Source of the DNA: Alistipes finegoldii DSM 17242
GTDB taxonomy: Bacteria; Bacteroidota; Bacteroidia; Bacteroidales; Rikenellaceae
DNA length: 64,000 bases
Direction of reading: 5' to 3'
NCBI RefSeq assembly: GCF_000265365.1
Contig: NC_018011.1
Location: 2,931,501 to 2,995,500, forward strand
A model generated the notes under the pieces. It ran no database searches. It worked only from the letters and a program-made list of their open reading frames with translations, and was not told the DNA's origin. The translations under genes were made by a program, and so were the position numbers. Position 1 is the first letter of the stretch. Each line of letters begins with the position of its first letter. This document shows, piece by piece, positions 17,320 to 26,140 of the stretch.

Positions 17320-18957
17320 TTAGTTTCCGCAATATTTCCACATTTCCTTTAACTCCTTTTCCAACTCTTCATCATCTGTTAACTGAAAACTGGTATAAAT
17401 ATCTTTGCTTGCCGCTTTCTTATCATCCATTTCAATGTAAATCATAGCTCGAAGATAATAAACGTAAGCGTCTTTTTTGAAATCATTAGATGATATAAGT
17501 TGATCCATATCAGTTAATGCCGATATATAATTATTTAGTTTGCAATATGTCATAGCTCGATGATAGTAATAATCGGGTTGAGCAGGATCTATTTCAATGG
17601 CTTTAGAAATATCTGTCAATGCAGATTGATAATCTTTTTTTGCTTCCGAGATAGCAAAACGATTCAAATAAGAAAGTACATTTAAAGGATTTTCTTCTAT
17701 GGCTGTATCAAAATAGGACATAGCATCCATTTGATTATTCGCAATATATGAGATAAGTCCTAATCCGTTCAAGCAATCAACGTCTGTTGGATTATCATTC
17801 AGTATTTCTTGGAACATTTGATATGCACCACCCAATTCGCCTTCTTTCATTTGGGACATTGCATATAATTTTTTGTATAGATTCATATCTACAGATAGAT
17901 TATTTCGATAGTAATTCAAATCTATATCTGTAAATCTCCAAGAGCGAGAATCGTCTCCATTGAAAATGTCTATTCTTTCGAGTTTATTCTTTATAGTAGG
18001 AAAATAGACTTGGAATTGATAAGAGTCACAAAGAGGGACATCCGCTCCATTGGCTTTATTCGCTCCTATTGATGATGAAACGATATAATATTTTTTATCG
18101 CCAGCTTGATCTTTAATGCAGAATCCGTGGTCGTTTTCATCCTTATATAATTCATTCCATATTGTTACTGCGTCTCCGTACATAAGGTTCATGTTGATAA
18201 ATGTAAAATAGGCCGTTGTTTGGTTTTTACCAAATTCGATAGCATTTAAGATAATGTCAGACCCATTGTCACTTGGAAGATTAAGGATAACAAAATCGTC
18301 TTTTAAATTGAATTTTCTGTTTTCTTTTTCAAAGTCATTAGATGAAAGTTCATCTACATTTTTTGTGGCAACAGCAAAATTCAAGTTCTGTCCTCCAACT
18401 CGATTAAAAGTTGCAATGCCAATAACTTTACCGTTCTTTGTAAGGACAGGACTTCCGCTATTTCCTGGCGAAATAGGTGCTGAAATTTGGATAACATCTC
18501 CATGAGACCTGTCGGTTCGTAATGCGGATATAATGCCCGTCGTTACTGAATTAGTTAAATCAAGAGGGCTACCTATCACAATAATTTCATCTCCTTTTTC
18601 GTAATTGCCCCGATGTAAGGACAAATTAGGCAAATCTACATTGTCGGGGTTGTTTATCGTAAATTTGACAATATCTTTATTTTTATCGGACATTAAAATA
18701 TCTTTAATTTCATAAGAGTGCCCGTCTATTGTTTCGATATATGCCTTTACCGCCCCGTCCAAAACATGATAATTAGTAAAAGCCGTACCTTCATCATCAA
18801 TAAAAAAGCCTGTTCCTGTACCGCTTGGAGCCCCGAACTTATCGTATGTATAGACGGTAAAAACGGCTTTCTCTGCATCTTGAATTGTATTCTTTATCGA
18901 GCAGGAAGATAATATTAGGATGCATCCAATTACTGCAAAATATTTTGTAATCTTCAT
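17320..18957 (-). CDS. Trypsin-like serine protease lipoprotein with TPR repeats
   Basis: The 545-aa protein has a lipoprotein signal (MKITKYFAVIGCILILSSC). A DegP-type S1 protease domain follows: SGTGTGFFIDDEGTAFTNYH with catalytic His (about residue 58), the Asp in NKDIVKFT, and GNSGSPVLTKNGKVIG with the catalytic Ser (about residue 168). Residues 230-370 are beta sequence of unknown type. About 375-540 is a run of TPRs (GLGLISYIANNQMDAMSYFD, AIEIDPAQPDYYYHRAMTYC). No PDZ domain is visible. It starts 4 nt after the TonB/TPR gene stop, so the two are an operon. The product should be envelope-anchored and active in the periplasm or at the surface. Confidence 0.75.
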   Translation of the reverse strand: MKITKYFAVIGCILILSSCSIKNTIQDAEKAVFTVYTYDKFGAPSGTGTGFFIDDEGTAFTNYHVLDGAVKAYIETIDGHSYEIKDILMSDKNKDIVKFTINNPDNVDLPNLSLHRGNYEKGDEIIVIGSPLDLTNSVTTGIISALRTDRSHGDVIQISAPISPGNSGSPVLTKNGKVIGIATFNRVGGQNLNFAVATKNVDELSSNDFEKENRKFNLKDDFVILNLPSDNGSDIILNAIEFGKNQTTAYFTFINMNLMYGDAVTIWNELYKDENDHGFCIKDQAGDKKYYIVSSSIGANKANGADVPLCDSYQFQVYFPTIKNKLERIDIFNGDDSRSWRFTDIDLNYYRNNLSVDMNLYKKLYAMSQMKEGELGGAYQMFQEILNDNPTDVDCLNGLGLISYIANNQMDAMSYFDTAIEENPLNVLSYLNRFAISEAKKDYQSALTDISKAIEIDPAQPDYYYHRAMTYCKLNNYISALTDMDQLISSNDFKKDAYVYYLRAMIYIEMDDKKAASKDIYTSFQLTDDEELEKELKEMWKYCGN

Positions 18958-18961
18958 GGTT

Positions 18962-19985
18962 TTATTCTATTTTAAAACTTTTATCTTTAATGAGCTGTGT
19001 TGATTTTTTAGCGTTGGTACTTGTCGGATTTTGTTGTGTTTTTATTATTTTCTGCAACATTTCTTGGCCTTCGGCTCCGCCATTTTGAAGATATTTCCTA
19101 TAGTCAGATTGCCCAAGTATGTATTTGAGCCCACCACAACGCATATTAATTTCTTGAAAAACTTTGGCATCCAGACTATCTGTAAAATTTGCTATAATTA
19201 GTTGATAATTATTTACTGCTGACAAAGCGTAAGGTTTCCAATTTTCCCGTTGCTGGCTGTAATCGAAATCAAAATTAGCTTTAAGATAAAGAGCGTCTAA
19301 TATCGCATCTTTATAATTTGCTAAATATTCGGAGATAGGGGTGAAATATTTTACTGCTCTATTCGCAAATCCATAAGCATCATCCATTTTGCTCAAATGA
19401 TAATATGAAAAAGATAAATATATGTAAACAAGCCCTATTTCATGTTTTTCAGTCCCCAATGAATGTAAGAAATATTCAATCGCTTCGGAATATTTTTCTT
19501 GTTTGTAGTTTTCAATTCCTTTATCAAAGTTTGGGGTCTTTGGGGTCTTTTGTTCATTCTCGGTTGAAGGTGCATCATCGGAGAAAGAGAAATCACATGG
19601 GAGTGTGTATCTAACTCGTACAACTTTGCCTTTTTGTGTGCCAGGAGTCCACGCTGGCGCCAATAGCAAAACTCGCATAACTTCTGCCGACAATATCTTA
19701 TCTGGAGATTGAATAATCTCGATATTACTTAGACTGCCATCTTTCTCAATAACAAAAGATGTGACTACGCGTCCCGATATGCCATTCTCTAAAGCTAATT
19801 GAGGATAGACAACATTGGCATTTACCCATTTGCGGAAAGTGTCTAAATCTCCGCCTTGAAAAGAAGGCATAACATCAAGGGACGCCTTATTTCCATCGAA
19901 TATTCCCAAGTCATCAGGAATTTGAGTAAACGCTGCAAGATGAGAAAAAATGCCAAGCCGAGAGCGGTGTCAGTAGCTTTTTCAT
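18962..19985 (-). pseudogene. TonB-C-domain/TPR protein with a possible T-run frameshift
   Basis: The open frame from TTG at 19909 encodes a TonB C-terminal fold (VMPSFQGGDLDTFRKWVN, VVTSFVIEKDGSLSNIEIIQ, LLAPAWTPGTQKGKVVRVRY) and then TPR-like helices. It lacks a signal. Upstream, ATG at 19985 starts MKKLLTPLSAW, a signal-like N-terminus, in a different frame. Removing one T from the six-T run (19945-19950, minus strand) joins the frames and reads on through HLAAFTQIPDDLGIF. So this may be a one-base indel, a slippage switch, or a sequencing error. It lies between the HEPN-like gene and the protease gene. If intact, the protein would be periplasmic or membrane-anchored. Confidence 0.6.
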
Positions 19986-20020
19986 GATAAGTAGTTTTAT
20001 GTTAGTTGCTATTAGTGCTT

Positions 20021-20503
20021 TTATTTTGATTCTAAACAAGCTATAAGAAATCTATTTGCATGAATGAAATTATCTTTTTGAGCTATCCATGAAACAACTG
20101 CTTTGTTCCCATGAAACAAATTATTACGGTATCGATAAATAATAATAATGATAGCTAAAACCGTTTCACTTTCATTATTTATTTTGCCCAATAGTACATC
20201 TTTAATCAAAGGTTCATTATCATTGTGTCTCAATCGTAAATTGGCATAGTAAGGAGTTGTTGCATTATTGGCTATGTAGCGATTTCTAAAATATGTAATA
20301 GTGTCAGTAATCAACTGTTTATCCAATTGTAGTGATTGGCTTTTGTGAATCGCTTTTAGATTGGAATATGACCCTTGAAATAATAAGGATTCGAATAGAT
20401 TCCATAAGATCATGAAATTACGAACTTCCTCGAAACTCGGATTATCAATATCCGAAATTCCCAAATATTGATCAATCCATTGGGTGCTAACAGGCGTTTC
20501 CAT
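20021..20503 (-). CDS. HEPN-like protein (RNNLFH motif)
   Basis: The ATG at 20503 gives 160 aa; a longer frame from 20539 adds 12 unlikely residues. The sequence is all helical, with a hydrophobic strand-like segment (ETVLAIIIIIYRYRNNLFHG). RNNLFH fits the RxxxxH active motif of HEPN RNases and abortive-infection proteins, with conserved RN and HG. The gene ends 36 nt before the TonB/TPR gene on the same strand. HEPN domains often act as RNA-cutting toxins in defence; the activity here is inferred. The N-terminal half is unassigned. Confidence 0.55.
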   Translation of the reverse strand: METPVSTQWIDQYLGISDIDNPSFEEVRNFMILWNLFESLLFQGSYSNLKAIHKSQSLQLDKQLITDTITYFRNRYIANNATTPYYANLRLRHNDNEPLIKDVLLGKINNESETVLAIIIIIYRYRNNLFHGNKAVVSWIAQKDNFIHANRFLIACLESK

Positions 20504-20539
20504 TATAATTTCCCGCCGTTCCAGCCCCCGTAACGGCAA

Positions 20540-20828
20540 TAATTAAAAGAGAAAGCGCAGGGCTGAAAGCTCATTTGAGGATAGTAGGCCGTAGGATTGC
20601 CCGAACATTCAAATAAGCAACAACCCCGCGCCGTATCCGTAAAGGATATGACGGGAGATAAGGTCTGCCTATTCTCATGTTCAATGAATTTCCTACGTTC
20701 ACTATCCGAGAATAAACTTACGCTTCCGTAAATTTCAATATGTCATCCACAAAGGTAAAAAACATATTCTGAAAACGCAATGACCTTATCCCGCTTTTCG
20801 GGATTGTTGCCGTATCAAATTTCTGAAA
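20540..20828. other. Gene-poor stretch in element B
   Basis: About 290 nt with no convincing frame on either strand. It is mixed in composition and ends with the terminator stem of the upstream small genes. Confidence 0.5.
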
Positions 20829-20876
20829 AACAAAGTTTCTATCCAATAGCAGGGAGTATGGAATCGAAACTTTGTT
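20829..20876 (-). terminator. Inverted repeat after the two small genes
   Basis: AACAAAGTTTC and GAAACTTTGTT form a perfect 11-bp stem with a 26-nt loop, 14 nt past the stop at 20891. Confidence 0.55.
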
Positions 20877-20890
20877 AGTTGTAAGTTGGG

Positions 20891-21205
20891 TTAATCGTCC
20901 CCGCAGATTTCTTGTATTACGCCGTCCATGTAAATCGCCTGTCCGCTGGATTGTCTGCCCCACCAGTAGCAACCGTATTCCTCGATGATAACCTCGCCTT
21001 GCGCTTTCAGTCGTTCGGCCAGCCATGAATCAATCAGCCACCATTCCATAACATCATCCGCGAACGGATAAAGATATTCTTCGGAAATAAGGTTTGCCCG
21101 TATCATTTCCTCGATAACTGTGCTTTGATTCTTCAAAACACAATTCTGTACTATTCGTTGCGCATTCATATAATCGGTTTTTGCGAGTTCATGCGTATTA
21201 GCCAT
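20891..21205 (-). CDS. Hypothetical element protein, 104 aa
   Basis: ATG at 21205 gives MANTHELAKTDYMNAQ; the frame from 21250 adds residues encoded inside the upstream gene. The protein is acidic with a Trp-rich part (MEWWLIDSWLAERL, GCYWWGRQSSGQAIYMDG). It has no recognised domain. Its start overlaps the end of the next gene upstream by 40 nt, so they are co-translated. Small proteins like this are usual on Bacteroidales elements. Confidence 0.6.
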   Translation of the reverse strand: MANTHELAKTDYMNAQRIVQNCVLKNQSTVIEEMIRANLISEEYLYPFADDVMEWWLIDSWLAERLKAQGEVIIEEYGCYWWGRQSSGQAIYMDGVIQEICGDD

Positions 21206-21555
21206 CGGTTTGCAAAATTTGTGTGGTCTGCCTGTCGTTCCTCGGCGCAATTCTCCATTCCGTTTTCAGTCGGGTACGCACTATGCGATTCAATGCGGAG
21301 AGTTTTGTTGCAGTAATAGTACGGGATAAACTGCTTTGTACTTGTGTCAAATGCAAAATTCATTTCTGTATTCTGCGCAAGTTTACCTTTGGATTCGTAG
21401 TATTCTACCAGCGAAATAAGGTTGTACTTTCCATTGCGCCCAATCATTGCGGCACGTAAGCGTGTGTAAACTCCGTTTCCGTGGTCGATTCTGTAAGCCC
21501 GCACGGCTAACAAGGCTTGCAGAATTTCTGTCGCCCTTTCATTTAATGTTTTCAT
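21166..21555 (-). CDS. Hypothetical element protein, 129 aa
   Basis: Starts MKTLNERATEILQALLAVRA, then YRIDHGNGVYTRLRAAMIGR and FDTSTKQFIPYYYCNKTLRI. The sequence suggests a small alpha/beta protein with no signal. It stops at TGA inside the next gene. Not recognised beyond its similarity in style to other accessory-element proteins. Confidence 0.6.
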   Translation of the reverse strand: MKTLNERATEILQALLAVRAYRIDHGNGVYTRLRAAMIGRNGKYNLISLVEYYESKGKLAQNTEMNFAFDTSTKQFIPYYYCNKTLRIESHSAYPTENGMENCAEERQADHTNFANRWLIRMNSQKPII

Positions 21556-21573
21556 GGTCTGTAAAGTTTAGAG

Positions 21574-21918
21574 TTATTCCCCATTACTTGTAAAAAGATA
21601 ACTCCATTCATAACCAACTAAACAGGGCGGCATATCTCCATGTAAGAATAGCTTTCCGATTCTATATAATTCCGATAATTCTATGCTGTTATATGGTTTC
21701 GGGCATAAATAGGGGGTGGTCTGTTTTATGTGGAATCCTATTAAATAGTAAGTAAAAAATTCGGTTTTCCATCCGAAAATGGGGAGGGGTGAAAAATAGG
21801 GATTGTCCGCGCGGGATGTTCGTCGGCAGGTGGTCGGGCGAAGCCCGGCCACCGCTTCGCGGGGCCGTGGCTCGCCCTCTATCTTCTCACGAATTTGTCC
21901 CTGATAATTGTCACACAC
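21574..21918 (-). CDS. Doubtful small ORF crossing a GC-rich island
   Basis: A 114-aa frame starts inside GC-rich sequence (EGEPRPREAVAGLRPTTCRR) and continues through ordinary AT-rich sequence (YNSIELSELYRIGKLFLHGD). The second half looks protein-like, the first half does not. It may be chance or a fused remnant; I give it low weight. Confidence 0.25.
   Translation of the reverse strand: MCDNYQGQIREKIEGEPRPREAVAGLRPTTCRRTSRADNPYFSPLPIFGWKTEFFTYYLIGFHIKQTTPYLCPKPYNSIELSELYRIGKLFLHGDMPPCLVGYEWSYLFTSNGE
21825..21852. repeat. GC-rich hairpin
   Basis: GGTGGTCGGGC and GCCCGGCCACC flank GAA with one G-T/C-A type mismatch in the arms. It sits in a ~110-nt GC-rich island within AT-rich DNA, a composition often seen near transfer or mobilisation sequences. 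Confidence 0.4.
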
Positions 21919-21965
21919 GCGGTCGGTTTACCCTCTATTCGTGTCGGCGCATCCTTTATCTCGTA

Positions 21966-23690
21966 TCATTGCGCAAGGTCTGTCGCTTTGGCTTTTCGTT
22001 GCAGACCCAGCGTGTCGTAAATCTCCTGCAAGCGTTCTTTGGCCTTGTTCTTGGCAATCGGCGTCTGTTTCTGAAATGCGTCGTTTATCATCTTCACGAT
22101 TTTATAGTCGTCGCCGATTGAAAGCCCCTTTACCAACTCGCGGCGGATGTTGCCTACATGGTATTTCAACGCCTGCACTTTGGCCGTTCCCAACTCGTCG
22201 TAAGCCTGCTTCACCAGCGGATGCCGCTGTTCTATTACAGCGCATAATTCGGCGGGGCTTTCTACCACGAAAAATTGCTCGGTCATTGTTTTCAGTCGGC
22301 TGTATTCATCGAACAACTCCTGAAAAGTAGTCCGCGCCGAGGGATTGGCCGCGAGGTGCTCCACGACTTTGCTGTATGTCTGCACCGTTACCTTGTAGCC
22401 GTTTCGTTGCAGTTCGTCGGTAAGGTTTACATAGGTTGCGTAAATATGTCGGCTTATCTTAAAATTCACGATGTCCATGTTGGCGAGGTTCTTTTCCACG
22501 ATTAGGCGGTTATCGGCTATCCGCACATATTGTTCATTGATGTAGGGAATCTTCGATAGGGTTTTAACCCGTGTAGCTTCACTCAACGAGTTTATCTCGG
22601 CGGCATAGCTTTCGGCGTCTGCAAGCGTCCGCTGGGTAGCCGCAACAAACTCGTCGAGCGTTACGGCCTTGCTGTATTTGGTCGTGGAATAGACGTGCAC
22701 GATTTGCGCCTTGTAACGGGAATCTCGGATGCGTCCGCATATCTGCGTAAAGAGCGTTGAAATATCCAACAGCGTGTGCGCCTTTCGTCCGTCGCTGACG
22801 ATGAATGTAACGCCGTCGGGGTCGAAGATGTCGCACCCCTCGAAGCAGGTCGAGGTGTAAAAGTTTATCTTCTTCGCAGGGTCGGAGGGCTGGCCGATGG
22901 GATAGGCATTGCCTAATTTGCGCTGGTTCTCCTGCCTACTCTCCCCGCTCGTAGAACACACCACTTTGACGGCTTCGGGAGCGAGTTTGAGCGTGTCGAT
23001 AACCTTTGCGATAAATTCCACGCTGTTGACGAAGATATGCAGGTTGTAGGGCAATTCGTCGCGCAGGACTTTGACGCACTCCGACACGATGTATTTATCG
23101 GGTTTGTTGGTCTGCCGCGAACGCACCTTAACCTCCGTAAGGTCGGGTCAGTCGATTTCGCAGGTCGGCAGGTGTCGCAGTTCCTCCAACATGTATTCCC
23201 GCTCTATGGGTGTCGCCGTCATATATGTTGCCTTATCGAATTTAGCGGCTTCTGCAAGTAAATTCTTAATGGCATTATGTCGGAACGAATAGGAGTTGAA
23301 CAGCACGTGCCACTCGTCCACCAGCAGGAACAGCTCTTTGTAAGGGTCTATGCCAATGCTCTGTAAAGCGGAAACGACGCGCGGCAGGGAATCGTAAGTC
23401 GTGGCTATCTTTAAGGGGGAATGGGTACGGGCGAATTGCGTGATGTCCCACTCGGTAATGTCTTCGTAAACGCCCAGCACCTCTATATCGTCGGTGCGGC
23501 AGACGGTCTTGTTCTTCACCAATGCCACGTAAGGCATAGCGATAAGGGTTGGAATGGAGTTGCGGATAGCCAGTTCGGTAGCCCCGCACCCCGTCTTTTT
23601 CTTGTTAAAAAGGCAATTCACGGGAATTTCGGTCATAAAGTCCCGAAGAAAGTTTGCACCTTTGGGTGCGTCGATGGTTCAATTTTGCAT
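21966..23690 (-). pseudogene. DEAD/DEAH-type helicase-like gene with two in-frame TGA codons
   Basis: ATG at 23690 opens MQN, then TGA (codon 4, 23679-23681), then TIDAPKGANFLRDFM and the ATPase start NKKKTGCGATELAIRN (a GCGxT loop like that of SF2-type element proteins). LVDEWHVLF supplies a DExH-like box, and MTATPIEREYM a motif III. A second TGA (codon 181, 23148-23150) follows CEID and precedes PDLTEVKVRSR. The frame then continues through DISTLFTQICGRIRDSRY, helicase motif VI-like, to the stop at 21966. Trp at both TGAs would make one 574-aa protein. Two other Trp codons are TGG. Confidence 0.65.
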
Positions 23691-23713
23691 AAGTAATTCG
23701 TTTTTAGTGAAAT

Positions 23714-23742
23714 AAAATCTGTAATTATTTTTAATCTTGTAT
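23714..23742. repeat. 29-nt direct repeat, left copy
   Basis: Identical to 24627-24655. It is AT-rich (AAAATCTGTAATTATT at its start) and lies 24 nt upstream of the helicase ATG. Confidence 0.8.
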
Positions 23743-23761
23743 AGTCTTTTAAAATGTGTTA

Positions 23762-24580
23762 TTATTCTTTCTCTGGCTCAACAATTTTAGGCAAGGATGC
23801 GTTAATGAATAGTTTAGCAACAATAGCCCCATCGTCGGTAAATGAATAAAAAGAACCACTTTTTTCTATTAAATCGTGTAAAACTGCATATTCAACAATA
23901 GCACTATCAGGTACGTATTCCTCTGCTTTAATTAGGTGGATTAACCTTCTAAAATCATTATCTAAATTCTTCTCTTGAATATCCTTTAATATCTTATGAT
24001 AGTGTATATTTTTCTCCTTATTTATAGTATCATTATTTGGAATGGTTATTTCTAGGTGCGGATTATCAATGCTTTGCGGATTAGAGACAGCTTGCTCATT
24101 TTGTAATTTAATAAACTTCTTTTGTAATTCATCTATTTCATCCTCTGCCTCCATGCGCTTCTTTCGCTCGTCATCTGCTTTTGTTTGCAAAGCAGTAATT
24201 CGAGATGCCAATTTTTCATATTCGGCTTTGTCTACTACTAATCCTTTATCAACTTGTTTCAGTAGCCATGGTTTTAGTCGCAACTCAAACCAATTTGAAA
24301 GGTACCCTGAAGCATTCAGTAATATATAATAAATTATAAATGGGATAAATGCAATTAATGCACATTTTACAAACAGCCATGACAATCCGCCTTCTCGGCT
24401 TATATAATCAGCGATAATGCTTATTCTAGTATCTCTTGTCTCGTAAGAGCTAAATGTAAATAGCGTGTATATAAGTTCCCAATTATCTATTAATAGAACA
24501 GCGATATATGTTCCAAAATATGGATTACTTACGCGCTTAACAATGCTGTCTTCGCATGATTCAAATATCTTCTTAAACAT
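23762..24580 (-). CDS. Membrane and coiled-coil protein, unknown function
   Basis: The 272-aa protein has two hydrophobic segments (FGTYIAVLLIDNWELIYTLF near residue 22 and LFVKCALIAFIPFIIYYILL near 67). A heptad-rich coiled coil follows (about residues 115-160, KLASRITALQTKADDERKKR). The C-terminal 80 residues look like a small helical/wing-type domain (DNDFRRLIHLIKAEEYVPDS). It is unlike its neighbours in AT content and is enclosed by 29-nt direct repeats, so it was probably added as a unit. Membrane plus coiled-coil proteins are frequent in defence islands, but no specific family is recognised. Confidence 0.6.
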   Translation of the reverse strand: MFKKIFESCEDSIVKRVSNPYFGTYIAVLLIDNWELIYTLFTFSSYETRDTRISIIADYISREGGLSWLFVKCALIAFIPFIIYYILLNASGYLSNWFELRLKPWLLKQVDKGLVVDKAEYEKLASRITALQTKADDERKKRMEAEDEIDELQKKFIKLQNEQAVSNPQSIDNPHLEITIPNNDTINKEKNIHYHKILKDIQEKNLDNDFRRLIHLIKAEEYVPDSAIVEYAVLHDLIEKSGSFYSFTDDGAIVAKLFINASLPKIVEPEKE

Positions 24581-24626
24581 AAAGAATAATTTTTTTCGAA
24601 ATTAGCTATAAAAATATGGATGCCAA

Positions 24627-24655
24627 AAAATCTGTAATTATTTTTAATCTTGTAT
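24627..24655. repeat. 29-nt direct repeat, right copy
   Basis: Identical to 23714-23742 and again just upstream (47 nt) of a minus-strand start codon, so it may be a duplicated promoter or operator. Confidence 0.8.
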
Positions 24656-24890
24656 TGTTATTATTAAAGAGAAAGTCCATTTCGGAATCAAAAAATATTA
24701 CACTCGGAAACAAGAAAAAGAGGTGCTGAAAAACACCTCCCGATTATGGACGGACTCGACATTAGGACTGCTCCTTTTTCGTATTATAAAGATAGCACCT
24801 TTTTTATTGGGAACAAAGGTCGGACAGCAATTAATCCGAACATTTTTATCTATGTCTTAGATGGCATTATTTGGCTGTTTACGGGGTAGC
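24656..24890. other. Non-coding stretch before the iterons
   Basis: No gene is seen. An AGGTG/CACCT hairpin lies at 24721-24739. The region leads into the 64-nt repeats. Confidence 0.4.
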
Positions 24891-25080
24891 GGAGTGTGTT
24901 CGACGGGGAAATTAATGTGCAAAAAGTAGTATTAGCGGGTATTTTACATAGCTCGTTGTTCTAAAACACCTTTCGTGTCATGCAATTCAGTACTATTAGC
25001 GGTTCGGTACATGGTGCGGCTGTTCTGAAATTCCTCTCGAACATGTGTTTTAAGTGCTAATAGCGGTTTTTGCATGGTAA
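24891..25080. repeat. Three iteron-like repeats at an exact 64-nt period
   Basis: AGTAGTATTAGCGG (24925-24938), AGTACTATTAGCGG (24989-25002) and AGTGCTAATAGCGG (25053-25066) start 64 nt apart both times. Each is preceded by a TGTTC and followed, 6-8 nt on, by CAT. Copies 2 and 3 match over most of the 64 nt. They end about 55 nt before the ATG of the gene at 25135, where an origin or an operator array would sit. Confidence 0.75.
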
Positions 25081-25134
25081 ATAAGTGCGATGTACATGTA
25101 AAAAGCCGTAAATTTGGGTGTAAAACGCTATTTT

Positions 25135-25974
25135 ATGAATGAAAAGGATGTCGATGCCATCCGTGAGAGTATGTATGAATCCTTACTGATGGATGAAAAC
25201 GATAAGATTGTGCATTGGGATTTCGACCCGATGCGCCGTGAGTTGCGCGAGTATGTCGATATTGCCTGCGGATGTGATGAACAGACGTATGGAATCCGCA
25301 CACCGCAATTCGAATATCGCTATTGTACGGGGAAGATTAAGATGCCCTTTGCCAAGTCGGATTATCTCGCTAACGACGATATAATCGCTACGGTTATGGG
25401 ATTGGGGCTGGATGTCGAGAAATTCTGGTTTGCGCTGGTCTTTATTTACGATTATGTCGAAACCTCGTTTAAGAACTGCGGCCTTGTGAAACCCGCGTCT
25501 TTGGATAAGGCGGTGCAAAATCTGTTCAAAGAGTTGGGCGAGGATTTCACGGACGATGATATTGAAATAACCCTTAAAAAGAACAGAAAGAAAGTCGAGG
25601 TTCTGCCCGTTATAAAGCGTGGGATTTTGGACTGGCTGCGGGAAACCTATGAACGGGAATGCAAAGGCAGGAAGATTCACTATTACGGGATTGACACGGG
25701 TAATTTCGACGAAACCTATCCGAGTACGTCGTTTCGGATTTATCGGACTGTGGAGATGTATCGGGATATGCTGAACACCTTATTGGGGGACAACCGCCCG
25801 AAACAACCCGATAAGAGTGTTTCATTGAATCGGCTGTTGCTGATTTCGCGTATCTGCTACCTCTATGAATTTACCTATAACGACAGCTTTTTGTATAGCG
25901 ACGATTCGTTAAAAGGAATAATTAAGTCCTGCAAAGGGCGCATGCCTGCAACTTATTCCGCTGTTTATCTGTAA
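25135..25974 (+). CDS. Unknown protein downstream of iterons
   Basis: The ATG at 25135 gives 279 aa; a GTG at 25114 would add seven residues. The protein is soluble and acidic at the start (MNEKDVDAIRESMYESLLMD), with repeated aromatic and helical segments (VEKFWFALVFIYDYVETSF, ISRICYLYEFTYNDSFLY). I recognise no domain. Its position behind the 64-nt repeats is like that of a replication initiator or an autoregulated DNA-binding protein, but no winged-helix or HTH is evident. It precedes another unknown gene and the integrase. Confidence 0.6.
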   Translation: MNEKDVDAIRESMYESLLMDENDKIVHWDFDPMRRELREYVDIACGCDEQTYGIRTPQFEYRYCTGKIKMPFAKSDYLANDDIIATVMGLGLDVEKFWFALVFIYDYVETSFKNCGLVKPASLDKAVQNLFKELGEDFTDDDIEITLKKNRKKVEVLPVIKRGILDWLRETYERECKGRKIHYYGIDTGNFDETYPSTSFRIYRTVEMYRDMLNTLLGDNRPKQPDKSVSLNRLLLISRICYLYEFTYNDSFLYSDDSLKGIIKSCKGRMPATYSAVYL

Positions 25975-26140
25975 TTTGCAAAGGGAGAGTAAAAACGCCC
26001 TTTATTTCACTCCCCGTGTTTGGGGTGCGAAAAGTCAAATCTTTGTAGTGTCGAAAGGGATAAACCCGACGACCTGCAAACGCTTGGGCAAGGGATGCAG
26101 AATAATTTTAGCCCCTCCCGTAAGGGAGTACTTAAAAGAT

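Noticed and set aside
21574..21918. A firm gene call for the 114-aa frame
   Set aside because: Its first third is encoded by a GC-rich island and does not look like protein; only a low-confidence entry was kept.
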